Positions 1 through 13,387 are shown, counted from the first letter of the stretch. The stretch: DNA of 64,000 nucleotides from Musa acuminata AAA Group (GCF_036884655.1 NC_088354.1:16525501-16589500); one strand, 5' to 3'. Numbers and translations are program-made. Notes: generated by a model not told the origin, from the letters alone.

Positions 1-763
1 ACCTAAAAAGACCAAAAGACTCTTCATTTTTTTACACAACTCTTTCTAGGCCAGCTATTTCATGATTTTTTGCAGATTTCTTTGCCAAGAATAAACTCTT
101 CTAAAATCCTTTATAAACCTAGAGTTCTCCATCACATATATACATATACATTTTGACAGCATGCTTATTAGAATTAAATGCTTGTACTATGCATGGTTGG
201 ACATTGTAGGCGAAAGGAAGGACAGGAATCAGAGTCTATTCCCTGCTGTTCTGATATTCCTGTGCAGTTGTATATCTTGAATAATGGAGGTGAAGGGTCG
301 CATTCTTCAGTGTAATCAAGATCTAGGCTGCTCTTTGGTTGTGTTTGGAAGCTTTTTGGGCAAGACAGTTATTTTTAAACTGCTTACTTTTGCTGTGGGT
401 TGTGTTTTGCTTAAACTAAGCAACTATCCAGGAATCTAGGTAACACCACCTCAAGCTGTTTTCTTGTTTCTACTTCTAATCCAATAAATACATTGAAAAT
501 GCTAGAAACTGGGAACCAAAAATCTAAACCTAGAACTGGATCAAACCAAATAGAAAAAAATGGTCAAAGGAGAATATCAAATAGCTACATAATATTCTCA
601 TAACAAGTTTTTTACAAAATTATCAGCCACAAAAGAAACAAAAAATCATGCTTGTGGGAATGTTAAGAAACTTCTTTAAATAGCATCCAGAAAGGTATAC
701 ATATACCAGATTTCAGTTATCAATGAGAAGAAAATCCTATTCATTGAACAAAACACCCTGTAC
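1..763 (-). other. Intron 10 of the pseudouridine synthase gene (incomplete)
   Basis: This follows the donor site after the exon at 764-889. No sequence matching the expected next coding block (IRVHLQY and onward) was found on the minus strand, so the remaining exons should lie to the left of the window. I see no other gene here. Confidence 0.6.
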
Positions 764-3700
764 CTGATGAGTGCGTCCGGTGACTGGTTTACACAAAACT
801 AGACTGTACTTTCCATTGGTATTAATCCGAGTAAACTTTGTGCATGCAGTCTTTCCTTTGAAGGCTTTATCAATGCAACTCTCATTAATCTGCACAATAG
901 AATATTACGACATTTGAAATTTCTATTAACAATGGCACTGTTTTAGTTAAAATGAAAGTGAAACCAGAGCACTGAACGATCATTCACAAGGCACAATCTA
1001 GAAACTATAAAAGATACAAAAGTACAAAAAGTGTGGCTAGAAACGTAATAGAAAACTTAGAACCAGACCACTGACTGGTCCACTCAACTTATTGCATCAA
1101 TTTCATTAAAAGAGCCAAATGGAAAAGCTGGCCCACCCCGTTCGTGGATAATTTTGCTCAAGCCGGCCAAGTTAAATAAAATTGCTCAATTTTGACAGCA
1201 TGATAAAGATTACTAAGATACCCTCCACTTAAACATTTCTTATTATTTGGAGCATATATACGTCAATTTCAAATTAGAATTGAGGGGAGAAAGGAAGTGC
1301 ACCTTTTCACCCAACCACCCTCTTTCCACCCCTTCCCCATCCTCTCTGCCCCTCATCTCCCTCTTGTCTCCTCTCCATGCCCTCCTCTCCTGTATCCCCA
1401 CCTCTCCGCTTCTGCATCTCCCTCCAGCTGTCCATCCTCTCCACCCCTCCTCTCCCTCTGACCACCCCCTTTCCCGCCCCTCATCTCCAATGTCCTTTGT
1501 CCATCTTCTCTCCATTCAACCACCCTCTCTCTCCATCCCCTCCGCTCTCATTTCCCTCTCTCTACTTCATCTCCCTCCAGCTACCATTCTCTCTCCACCC
1601 CTCCTCTCAAAGGTTCTATCTCCGCCTCCTCTTCCTCCAATCACCCCTTTCCCTTTGGTCTTCTCTCACACTCTATTTATCTTCCTTCAGCCTCTCTCCT
1701 ACCATCGATTGCTATTCTCTCTGACGAGGTCTCCCCTTGATCCACTCCTCTTCCTTTGATTGCTCTCCTTTGTCCAGCCATCTTCTCCATTGCTATCCTC
1801 TCCATGGCTATCTTCTGCATTCTCCTTATTATACCCCATTATATAAAGTTTCACTTTAACCTTAAACATATGTGTCAGTTATATCCATACCAATATTCTT
1901 GCTTAAAAAATTGGATTGCATATCCACATTATTTATTTGAATCTCAATGAAAAAGAACCCACGTCATTTTTGTTTACATATCATGTTTCTATGAAAACAA
2001 TAACAAACACTTTGTGCACAATCAACAATGCTAGCAAAATGCATATCAATTGCTTTTTATTCGTTTTATTAAGGACTAATAAAGATGAACAAACTGATAA
2101 ATAATCTTAGTATTCAATATATTGAGTTTACTTGTTTATTTAATTGTCTAATTAAGTTAAGTAGATAATTATTTAATTATCTATTAACTGCTACTATAAA
2201 AAATCAATTTGGAAGTATTGTACTATGTCAAAAACTATATGGTATCAGCAATCAAAAGAAACACAAACAAAGAGCTTACAATGACCAGTGATTCAGTGAA
2301 TGTGCACTACAGCACAGAATTCGATGGACATCAGATCAAACAAAAAGAATGTACAGGGTCAAACAAAACTATTATACAGAAAATAATATTTCCATACCTC
2401 CACAAAGCTCCTCCCTTCACGTGCGTTATAGCAAATATTTGCATCAATAACTACCTGGAAGAGAAAAAAAATGATCCAATTAAAAAGTGAATATTGGTAC
2501 TAATGACATAAAAAGGATAGCAACTAAGGATTCCTATTCCTATAATGAAGGGTCCTGATATAAGAAATCATCAAAGAACAAAATCCTTTCTCTAAGGTAA
2601 TTCAATTATAGTTGTTTGAGGCTTTCAAGCTTATCAAGCTACTTACAATGCAAAAAGAAACAGAAACCAATGTTTAAGTTAGAGTCGAGTCAAGACCAGT
2701 TCTGTCAATCAGAGCATTGGAAGGCCCAAAATATAACATGTTGACAATCATATGCAGTTCAACATGATACAGACCAGGGAACATGATGCCTGCCACCTAT
2801 TTCTATTTAAACTTTAGAAAATGACCCTTGCAAAATGTTTGTGCAATTAATTGGCCCCTGCATATTTATGCAGAAATATTCAATAAACACACCCATCATT
2901 CTTATAATACACTAACTCATGTGTAACTATGCCATCATGATATAAGAACAGGGGACATGACCCCTGCGGCATACTTTTACTTTCTGACTGTTTGCAGAAC
3001 ATTTGTAGTTTGCAGTGACCAATCATATGCAAAAAAGTCACCTTCAATGTGTAACATAAGATTGTGATGCATACACATATTGTAGGTGTAAACAAATTCA
3101 TCCATGAAATACCCCATCAACCGGGGCTGGAAGTAAAGATCTCACTAAAACTGGGTAAAAAAACTTAAACGAAATCTACTTCTATAAGGTAGTTATCTAG
3201 AAAAACTAAACGGGAACTATAGTTACTTCATACCAAGCCATACTGATCGTACCGCCCGTACCGGGCAGTATGTACCGGTCCGACAGGCTACCAGTACGCG
3301 GACCGCCCGCTACCGGGTGGTACGCCAAAAAAACCCTGTATCGGACGATACGGGGTAATATTGGGCGGTAACGGTCAAAATTTCGACCGTTATCACCCGG
3401 CACCACTTGGTAACGGTCGATTTCGACCGTTACTGCCCGGTACCACTCGGTAACGATCGAAATCGATCGTTACCACACTATAGCAGTGCTACAGTGCTCC
3501 AACAATCAAATTGACCGTTGGAGCCCTTTCTCCTCCTATTTAAACCATTCTTCTCTCCCCTATTTCATTAGACTCTCTTAAACTCTCTCTCAAACTTTTT
3601 TTTTCTCTCCTAAACTCCATAAAACAACGATTCGTGAATTCAATCGAAGCTAATTTGGGAAGATTAAGAGGAAGAACTTTCTAATCAAGAGATATGTATT

Positions 3701-6700
3701 CGTTTTCTTTAATTAGAGAGTAATTAAGATATTTAAGATTATGATTAGTGTGTTCCATGCATAGTAAATATTGAATAATATTTATGATAGTAAAATAAGT
3801 TTAATTAAGTTTTATTAAAGTTATTTAATGCTACGATTAGTCATTTTAATGATGATTTAATCAAAATTGTTCGATTTTATATCAATTCAATGTCTTTAAT
3901 ACCTATTAAGGTATTTGTCATGTTTATAGTGGTAAAAGAGAAGTAATTAGTGAAAAAATTAGCTATATTAATCGTATAATTAGTGTAGATAAATGATGAT
4001 TTTATCATAATTCGAATAATATTGGATTAAAATTATAAATTTAATGTTTCTTTTATGTGTTTAACATATATATGATGGTAAAATAAGTTTAATTATGTTT
4101 TATTAAAGTTATTTAATACTATGATTAGTCATTTTAATGATGATTTAATCGAAATTTGTTCGTTTTTATGTCAATCCAATATCTTTAATACCTATTAGGG
4201 TGTTTGTCATATTTATAGTGTTGAAAGAGAAGTAATTAGTGAAAAATTAACTATGTTAATCACGTAATTAGTGTATCTAATGATTTTAATACTTCATTTA
4301 TGAATATAACATATTTATGATGATAAAATATGATTAATTATGTTTTAATAAAATTACTTAATATTGCGATTAGTGATTTATGATCGATATTTGGTTAATT
4401 TAATATGTTTATACTTTATAGTTTATTTGATTTAAATTTGCTAGGATCATGACACCAAAGGAACAGCCACATGATGATGCATGGGTTCATACCCGAAAGC
4501 TAGATGGAAACCATCATCATTGGCAATGTATTTATTGTGACTACATTGGCAAGGGTGGAGGAATAACTCGAGTGAAAATGCATTTGGCTGGTGGGTATCC
4601 TGATGTTGTAAAATGCAAGAATGTTCCAACGGAGATCCGTAAATTATTTCAAAACAAGCTTAAACAAGCAAAGGAAGATACATTAAAATAGAAGACAAGA
4701 GTTGAGGAAGAATATCAAAGGGCTACACAGGAACCAGTTTATGATCAGTATGAGGGTTACGGCGATGAAGTCGACCCGGATCTCACAGTTGGGATTCGTG
4801 CATCATTGGAGCATCAGTATACGGTCGATGAAGCAATGAGACATCGATGACCTGACTCACAATTGGAGCATGGCAGTGGTAGTGGAATCCAGAGGTCAAC
4901 CAACATGAGGCAACCAACTGCTCCTTCTCAGTTAGGCCGAACTAGTAGCATGAGGTATGGTGGACTTCGTGGTTTTATGAGAGATCTTGGCAGGAGGTCC
5001 GCACCAAATATTGTTGATATTGATCCGCAAGCCTATCCCCCACAAACAGCGAAACAAACACGGATTGACGATGCATACACAAAAGAAAAAAAAAAGGATA
5101 TTGGGAAGGCAATCTCAAAATGAATCAACTTTCATAGGATTCCAGCCAACACAGCCCAAGGTCCATATTATCAGAGCATGGTCTCTTCTATTCAAAAGTC
5201 TAGTACGGGGATCCAACCTCCAACACCGAAGGAGATTTACGGCGTGTACTTAGATAAGGAGGTGGCAGAACTAAAGGATTGGATCAAATCCTTCAAGAGG
5301 CAATGGGACGAATATGGGGTGACATTGATGTGTGACAGTTGGACAGGACCAACAAGAATGAGTATCATCAACTTTCTTGTTTATTGCAATAGAAGAGTGG
5401 TGTTTCATAAGTCCGTTAATGCTTCTGAAAAGATCCAAGATGCAAACTACATTAAGAGCTTAATGGACACTATGGTAGAGGAGATTGGACCACAATATAT
5501 TGTCCAAATAATAATCGACAATGGAGCGAATTTCAAAAAGGCCGGTTTACAATTGATGGAAAAAAGAAAAACTTTGTTTTGGACTCCATGTGCAGCTCAT
5601 TGCATAGATCTAATGCTGAAGGATATTGGTGAGTTGGATGCGGTCAAGAAATGTGTAGCTCGAGCATAATCAATTACAAAGTTTATATATAATCATCATT
5701 GGGTCCACGCATTAATGCAAAAGTATGTAAACGATAAGATACTTCGACTTAGAATTACTTGGTTTGCTACCAATTTTATTGCATTAAAGTCATTATAACA
5801 AAAAAAGCATGGCTTGAAGGCAATGGCTAGCTCACAAGAGTGGTCTAAATCCAGATATTCCAAATTGAGCGATGGAAAGAAGATAGAAAAGGTCATTCTT
5901 TCCTCTAGATTTTGGGAGACTATAGCAGAAATCATAAAAGGTGTAGAACCACTTTATATTGTCCTCCGTAAGGTCGATATGGACAAGCGTCCACAGATGC
6001 CGTATCTTAAATATATGCTGATTTCAGCAAGAGAGGAGGTCAGGAAAGCATTCAAATATGATTTTAAAGTCGACCAATATGTACGAATCATTGATCGTCG
6101 GACCGAAGTTCATATGGATCAAGATATCCATAATGCAGGTAAATTCATATTCAGAATAATTTAATTTATTATTATTTAGATAATAAAAAATCATACTAAC
6201 AAAATTATGTTTTGCAGCGTATTATCTAAACCCGGTAATTCAATATCGATATGCTCTCGGAACGCAAAATAATTTCCTAACGACACTACGAAATGTTATA
6301 TATCGACTCTTGCCAAACACTACCGAGGCAGCCGATGCTCTTATGGAGGGTCGATTATTTCGAGAAACAGTTGGTTCATTCTCCAACGTTGTAGCTGTAT
6401 CGTGCCATTACACTATGGATCCTGGTAAGGAAAAGTTATGCATATTGATTATCAATTATATTTAATGTTAATTATTTGTTATGCTAATAAAATCTTATTT
6501 ATATCTTTTTGCACTCGAGTGGTGGCTACAATTTGGAGGCGATGCACCACATTTAAGGAAGGTTACCGTTCGTGTACTTTTACAGACAACAACATCTAGT
6601 GGTTGCGAACGTAATTAGTCAACGTTTGCATTGATTCATTCAGAGCTAATGTTAGATTGGGTTGAAGCAGCAGAGAACCAAGAGGATCCTCTACTTGATG

Positions 6701-9612
6701 AGGCGGGAGATCCTCAGCATCCTTCACGTTTTATCACCGAGACAATAGAAGAAGAAGAAGCACAACCCCAACAGGTGAAAAATCCCCCTCGATTACAACA
6801 TAGTAGGAGTCAAACTGCTCGAGGAAATACCGACACCCAACGGTCACACTCGTCCGCCTAACGTGCAAAGGCAAAAGGGAAGGCAGTAGCATCGTTGGAA
6901 AGAATCAAGTCGGGCGACGAGACACCTTCACAATCACATTCTCTTTCTCGCTCGGTCCAGAGACATGACAACAACACGGACAGTAGTGCCTCGACAGATG
7001 ATGGCGGTGATGTCGGGCAATCGTTGGTCTCGTCTACGCAACTTGAGGGTGGTGAATGGACTGAGGAGTAATATTTTACACAGATCATGGAACTCAACAA
7101 GGTACTGGTTAAGTTTATGCGCGGAAGGGGAAGGGGAAGGGGAAGGTAGTGGATGAATATGAACAAATGCGATAGAGCATACATGATATAGACACAGAAA
7201 GAGGCTCATCGTATTCATAGCCATCGTATTATGGAGAATCATACGGGCAACAACAGTATAGTGATAATTGGTCATCCTTCTCTGAGCAACAGCATGATAC
7301 AGAACAACACCAATATATGCCTTAAGAGCTGCCTCGGACAAATATGATTCATGACGATCAATCTACGATCAGCACCACATTGAAGCATCAATGGCATACG
7401 GTGTATCAATACACTATGTCATGGGATCAATTTTATGATTGGGTCCAACAAACGTATCATATTGATATGTATCGGATCGAGGACCCCGATCCACCACCCG
7501 TGGAGGCCCGTTGTTCATTTTGGTGGTAGAATCAACAATCAGGTATATCTAGATATGTGATTATTTAATTCATTTGAATTTTAGAGTTTATATTGTAACA
7601 AAATAATCTAACAATTCAACTTATTTTTCTGTAGATATTTCAATCTATAACGGGCTGAAATACGAACCTCGAACAAGACTACCTCAAAGCCCGAAAAAGA
7701 TCCGTGATACTATTCTTACCTAAACTTATACTATTATTATATTTATTCGTATCTTGAAAACCCTATCCTAACTTTTTTTTTAATTTTCAAGTATTTTCGG
7801 AGGGTTAAATCAGTGAAATCAGGTGTACCGCTCGGTACACCTCAGTGTACCGCTCGGTACACCGTACCATACCGTACCGAGCTCGGGTCGAAATGCCGGT
7901 ACGGTACGGTACAACGAACCTTGCTTAATACATCATAAAATATTGGAAATCACAATAATAGAGAACACATTAGATTCAAGCAACAGGCATATGATAATAA
8001 GAAAAGAAAAGGTTATATCTTAACACCCTTGATGAAGCAGAGGATTGTGACCTAAGTTGTCAATATCAATAATGGTATCTCATTTTGATAGTAAAGTATT
8101 AGGTACCTCTTTCTCAGGAAATACCCCAATAACCTTAGCAATATACTCTTTTTGCAGCAACCCAGCCTCAACCTGCAGCAGAATCAACATTGTTAAATAT
8201 TAAAAGAGAGAAACATTTTAAATAAAGGTGTAACGTGTTCTTAACAATGCCTAGTTTGTAATTTCATATCAATTAAGAGTTGATTATGATGGTAAAAATG
8301 ATAACAAGATTAGGTTACATATTCCACCTAAGAAAAACTTAAGGAATTAGCCTGACCATTCATGCATAATAACTTCACCATCACCATGTTAGGTTCAACA
8401 GGAAATCCCAAAGTCATATGGAATCTTTTGACACACCTCAAGGGAAAAAAAGGGAAGTTGGCTATTAAAACACAGAAAATAATGCTCCCAGCGAGGATAA
8501 TTAGTTTGATTTTTAACATCTTAATCATTCATAATAACTTCAATATCATCCTGTTAGGTCCAAAAACCAACCAAACTCACATGGATGCTTATATGAGACC
8601 TAGAAATGAAAAAAGGAACTCAACAGTCAAAATGCAAAAGCAACACATTCAAGGAGGATAATTGTGAAACATCATCTGCAAGTAATTTCCAGCATGTATA
8701 CAAATATCTGCATAATAAAGGTGAAATACATGTTAGATCCAAAACCTGCAAAAAAACAATTTGACCATCAACCTTTGCTAAAGTCCCAAACACCATCTAA
8801 ATAGTAAAGAAAATTTAAAGGTGAAATGTAGCTGAGCCCAATTGAAAGCTAGCCTTTCAATTTCAGAGTAGAGAACTCTAAGAAATGGTTTGAAAACATG
8901 TTAATGGCACCCAAATTACATATCAGGCAACTAAAAATAACACATCCATGGGCCAACGTGATAGTGCAGAAAGAGGTTAAGATTGGCCTGTTGAAACATA
9001 ATCGATATTTCTGTTTGGAAGTTGCTTATTGATTGTCTAACTGATTAAGTGATAAAATAAGTTTGAACACTAACTCTAGAGTTCAATTAGTTATGAACAT
9101 ACTAGTACTGAACTTGGAATAAATAGTTGGTATGATACATATACAAGTAAACAAGAAAGATAAGAGGATATATAACACACATACAAACATGGGACAACTA
9201 AAACAGATATACCTCCAATGACATCTTACAGAAGTAGCACACATGGTAAATATGTCTATATTTTCATATGCTAATATGATTTTGTGCTTTCTATTACATA
9301 AACAATCTATAAGCATCATATAGGGAACTTATTAGAAGTAGCAGTTGTTAATAAAACTTCAGACACAAACATATAACCTATTTTGCCAAAACTCAGATAC
9401 AAGTGTCATATAGTTAAGAGATCTCAATGTCTGACATGACTATCATTGTAATTAAGCATGCAAAAATACAATTAAAGAAGTTCAAATTTAAGATATGGAC
9501 CAAAATAAGACCAAATTAAAATGTATAGAATTGTATGTTTTAAAATATTTAGAGAATATAAAATGATCATATACAATTATTAGAACACTTAAAATTATGA
9601 AAAATATTTTGC

Positions 9613-9679
<67 letters not shown>

Positions 9680-12600
9680 AATATTTCTGAAGTTACAGTA
9701 CTTTAATCTAAACATAGCATATACTTTTTATTGTTTCTAATTTTTGTTCTCTTGTATCTCCTCTTTTGTTTCCTTCTCTCTTCTCATGGCTTGTTATCTA
9801 TTTTTTTCAATGGACAACCAAGATGCATATTGTAAGATACAGTTTAGAAGATATCTTGGATGGGGCTTCATCAGATTTCAAATATCTTCATGTCCCTGAG
9901 GCACAAATAATTGCAGTCACCTATTCACAAATTTATTGCAGTCACCTCTTTCTCTCTGGTTATGGCTGCAATAACAATGGTCGACTGCACAAATCAATGG
10001 TGGAGACAACAAAGTGACAGTGATAGCAGCACAGCAAAGGCAGAGGGCCAAGGCACTGTTGCAAGACCCGACCACTTCTCATTATTGACTTGCAAGACAT
10101 TGACCAGAATTAAAATATCTTGGACTTAATTAACATAGTTGACCCATTTTTGGATGACTCAATATGATTATCAGCTGAGTTTGATGCAAATCCAACACCA
10201 GCACCCATGCCATGTCAGGTATGTTAGGAAAGATGATAAGGTTGAGCAGCATAACATATAGCATCAATTAGCAAGTTCAAAAGTCCAAGTTGCACGTATA
10301 CATTCAACACTTTCTAAAACCTTATGCAAAAGATTCACATGTCCTACATATACACAAGCGGTATGTTCTGAACTACCCAGCATGTGTCAGAAAGTATCTC
10401 ACAAATGTCAGTATCGAAGTCATGAGACAAACAACGGAAGCATTTCAAGGAACCTGTGCTTCATAGGTAAAAGAACATTAAATAGTTCAAATTCTAATTT
10501 ATGTCACAACTCCAAAGATAAGAAGTTGTGTTTTTTTTCTAAGAATCATTAAAGAAAACAATAAAGCTCTACAGAGCACCTGCTGTCTTAAGAAGTCTGC
10601 TTTGTCAGCACTTTTTGCAAAGATAAGAAGACCAGAAACAAGACGATCTAGCCGATGCACAGCTGTCAAAATAAGTTAGCAAGTCAAGGAAGACAGAAAT
10701 ATAGAATTAGCTCACAAAAATAACATAACCATGGAGCTATATACAACACTGAAGAGGATTGCAAATCAAATTTGTACACAAACAATATAAAATCTTCAAT
10801 TACAGGATACGGTATAAAGGTGCCAAACCATGCTCAGCCTGCAGAATGCCAACAACAGTGTTCTTACGATATTGACCACATGGATGCACCTGCACATAAT
10901 CACCTTCAGAAATAAATTTCCTGCAATTGTTTTGGCAGTCAAACTATTGGTAATCAATAAACAGAACTTTAGGAAGATAACTCCAAAAACCTCATAGTTT
11001 TCTGACTCCTACAGAAGTAGAAAACAAAGTGATAAATAATAAAAACAGAATCTTGCTGCAAGATGGAACAGCAAAGATTGTTCAATCCAATAAAGCATCT
11101 AGTTTCTGTGACATTTCTGAGTCATAAATGCAACTTTAACTGAAAATTTATACTTTTACAACAAGCCTATCATTCATGTCATTCATATATTTTGTTTCAT
11201 TCCTCCTATCTAGACCTACAATTAAGGTAAATAAACTTACAAATAATATTATTCGAAGCACCTAGAAACTTTTTAAAAACAAGAGCAAATAATTAATTGT
11301 ATTTAACTTTATATGATAACTTCAGAAATGCAATTTTTACAATTGCTTTATTCGTTATTAATAAGAAGCAGAACTTTAGGAAGATAAATCGAAATAGATC
11401 ATGGTATTCTGACGCCTCCATTAGTAGAAAACAAGGTGATAAATGGCGAAAACAGACCCTTGCTGCAATATGCAGAGGCAAAAATTCTTCGTGCCAATAA
11501 AGCATCTGGATCTCATGACAGTTATGATTCATGGATGCATCTTTAACAGAGAATTTATAATTGATGACAGGCATATCATGTATATCTTTTGCTTTATCTC
11601 TCCTAACTACACCTCAGATTCATATAAGTAAACTCATATTTATATTACTTTAGAACACAAGACCAAATAATTAATTGCTCTAAAATAAAATAGGGTGGAA
11701 AATATTATCCTATATAGGTACAGTAAGATAATTCATATAAAAGGACTACACAGGGAAAATGTTGGAAAACTATCTATCACAATGCTACCACATTGTGTTA
11801 AAAAATTTTCATCAAGAAAAGTTTGCAGCACCAGACATACTTACTGGAACAGATGCTGGCTTGTAGACTGTCAATATATCAGCTTCATTCTGCAGGACCA
11901 ACACATCTCCAGCCAATACTGGTGGTTCATGCCTACATGAGTAAATTCTCTCTCTAAATGCTAGATTGTGAAAATATGACAAAACAAAATGTTGAGTTTC
12001 TTCTTGGAGCAACTAACAAGAAAAAAAGGCAACCCATGACAAAGAGCTTAACTAAGCCTTTGCACGGCCAAACCTATCTCATCTTTTTATCTCCATCTGT
12101 CTTAATTATTTTTACATCTCTTCCAGTTCTAAGTTTCTGTTAGTCTAGGTGAAAATCAGCCCCAAAACTGACTATTGAAGCTTATCATACAGTGCAGCAT
12201 AAACCATCATATTGTATCAAAGTTATGATCAGTACAAAGCATTCATCTTAAATCAAGGGAAATTGGTCATAGAATATGGTTGCAATATCTTCTAAGCACA
12301 TAATTTGATTTGCTTGCTTCTATTGTCTCATTGTTTCTCCTATTTTTTGCTGACTATTGCAATCTTCCAATTGTTTTTTTTTTCTTTTACTGGGAATTGA
12401 TTCTGCAGCACCTTTTTCACCTCATTCATGAGTTAAAAAGTGAAGCTCAGAATTGCTCCTCTCCTTTCTTTTAGCCTCCAGACAATGTGACCAAAATAAA
12501 ATGCAACGAGAAACTGAGGCATGAACAATTAAGTAAAATAAGTATGTTCTTTAAACTACTACCAAGCAGGCACACCTATGAAGAAAGTGGCTGATCTTTT

Positions 12601-13387
12601 GAGATGACTGAACAACATATGATGTGTGAACCATCTTGTCATCCACTCGGATTCTTCCACACCTCACAGCACTGACCTACCAAAAGCAACAGAGAACCTA
12701 AGAAAATAGCAGAGAGCAGAGCACACACTCAACCAACCAAAAATTAAGTCCAAACTAATCAAGCTCCACAAAAGAAAGCAACGAAGCCTAATCAACAAAT
12801 GAAAAAGAAGAGGGAAAACATAAATTTTCCAGTCAAATCCGAAACGCAGTGCCTTTCCAAGCACGAGAGCACAAAAAGATTGAACTTTTCGTAATCAACA
12901 AGACTAGAACTGGGAAAGGGAGAAGAAGGAAAAAGGAAGCGTCACTCTTACATAGTAGTCATAAGAACGTCCTTTGAACTCTTCGGCGAAAAGATCAACA
13001 ATGGTCTTTCCGGCCCATCTTTTCTTAGCCTACATAAACATAGACGTCAACGCAAACTCGCATGAAACATCGACATGAACGAAGCAAACAAAAGGGGACA
13101 GGAATCAATCTGATTACGTGGGAGATGAACTCGAAGTAGTAGGGCCTCACGTACCGCCTTCCTGGAACGTAGTTCACCATTTTATTAAGTTGGCTATTTC
13201 AGCAAGAGAGAAAAAGAAGAGAGAAAGAAAAGCCAGATTAGGGTTTAGGTGAAGATGGGGATTAAGGTTTACCGTTGCGGAAGATGTAATCGCGGGGCTC
13301 GGGAGGATTGGCTGGGGTTTGCCACACGATCGCCTCCATCCCCGCCTCTTCGCCGTCGTCTCGCTTTCGCTTCCCGCTACCGCTCAT
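764..13387 (-). CDS. RNA pseudouridine synthase, RluA family (plant RNA pseudouridine synthase 7 type), ten exons, 3' end outside window
   Basis: Exons read on the minus strand with GT-AG borders: 13273-13387, 13118-13161, 12952-13029, 12576-12676, 11845-11932, 10811-10889, 10580-10662, 8107-8172, 2398-2454 and 764-889. They join in phase to 837 bp (279 codons) with no stop. The protein opens [16 protein letters not shown], then has the plant-family stretch [10 protein letters not shown]. An S4-like RNA-binding segment (GRIRVDD) lies in exon 4. The catalytic motif HRLDR at residues 171-175 makes Asp174 the predicted nucleophile. The last codons visible read VTGRTHQ, where the family continues IRVHL, so at least one more exon lies left of position 1. 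RluA enzymes convert uridine to pseudouridine in rRNA or tRNA; the target here is unknown. Intron 8 (2455-8106) is enlarged by a hAT element lying antisense to the gene. All visible exons look intact. The call rests on recognising the family; splicing is inferred from phase and conservation. Confidence 0.88.
1300..1760. repeat. Pyrimidine-rich low-complexity tract in intron 9
   Basis: About 460 bp made almost wholly of C and T on the plus strand, in degenerate units such as CTCTCCACCCCTCC and CATCTCCCTC. In the sense of the host gene (minus strand) it is a polypurine GA/GGA tract. Open frames across it (Ser/Pro/Leu-rich one way, Arg/Gly/Glu-rich the other) are by-products of composition, not genes. 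Confidence 0.8.
4449..7529 (+). pseudogene. hAT transposase with BED finger and DUF659 domain, broken by stops and a deletion
   Basis: The start ATG at 4449 opens a BED zinc finger: Trp, then CIYC, then two His about residues 48-58. The same frame continues past stops at 4689 (TAG), about 4848 (TGA), 5121 (TGA), 5667 (TAA) and 5796 (TAA). In that frame lie the DUF659 block (5310-5660, with CDSWTGP and [13 protein letters not shown]) and the middle region (5814-6137). Two introns are likely, about 6138-6217 and 6424-6518. The conserved SSGCERN of the dimerisation domain follows near 6597, then a TAG where the family has Trp. Part of the dimerisation domain is missing between about 6640 and 6655. 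The tail with a DWV motif and SFWW end is at 7344-7529. The product cannot be functional. Confidence 0.85.
7823..7862. repeat. Paired subterminal palindromes at the right end of the hAT element
   Basis: An 18-bp near-perfect palindrome, GTGTACCGCTCGGTACAC, occurs at 7823-7840 and again at 7845-7862, 22 bp apart. Related GTACCG and CGGTAC motifs occur at the left end (3245-3420). Clustered subterminal repeats are usual transposase-binding sites in hAT elements; that role is inferred here. Confidence 0.8.
9618..9677. repeat. AT dinucleotide microsatellite in intron 7
   Basis: An uninterrupted run of about 30 AT units between exons 8107-8172 and 10580-10662 of the pseudouridine synthase gene. 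A run this long is probably polymorphic in length. Confidence 0.95.
10945..11690. repeat. Diverged tandem duplication inside intron 5
   Basis: A block from about 10945 to 11300 is repeated at about 11350-11690. Shared anchors in the same order include CAGAACTTTAGGAAGATAA (10962 and 11369), TAGAAAACAA, AATAAAGCATCT and AAATAATTAATTG. The copies are clearly diverged and differ by indels. No coding content is seen. Confidence 0.75.

Larger units (their letters stand above)
3234..7923 (+). mobile_element. hAT-superfamily DNA transposon, near full length, decayed
   Basis: The ends are degenerate terminal inverted repeats. The left end begins CAAGCCATACTGATCGTACC; the right end read inward begins CAAGGTTCGTTGTACC. 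The flanks carry an 8-bp target duplication with one mismatch: CTTCATAC (3226-3233) and CTTAATAC (7924-7931). Eight-base duplications are the hallmark of hAT elements. Inside are a BED zinc finger, a DUF659-like block and a hAT dimerisation block on the plus strand. GTACC/GGTAC palindromes crowd both ends. The element sits in intron 8 of the pseudouridine synthase gene, opposite in orientation, and accounts for most of that intron's 5.6 kb. Confidence 0.9.

Noticed and set aside
1247..1759. Ser/Pro/Leu-rich 170-codon ORF (and its antisense partner at 1243-1515)
   Set aside because: It arises from the pyrimidine-rich tract in intron 9; the composition explains the lack of stops and no domain is seen.
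4447..4629. Minus-strand ORF opposite the BED finger
   Set aside because: Shadow of the hAT transposase frame, which has clear zinc-finger residues on the plus strand.
6858..7341. Minus-strand ORFs over the 3' part of the hAT element
   Set aside because: Antisense to the decayed transposase tail; no recognisable domain.
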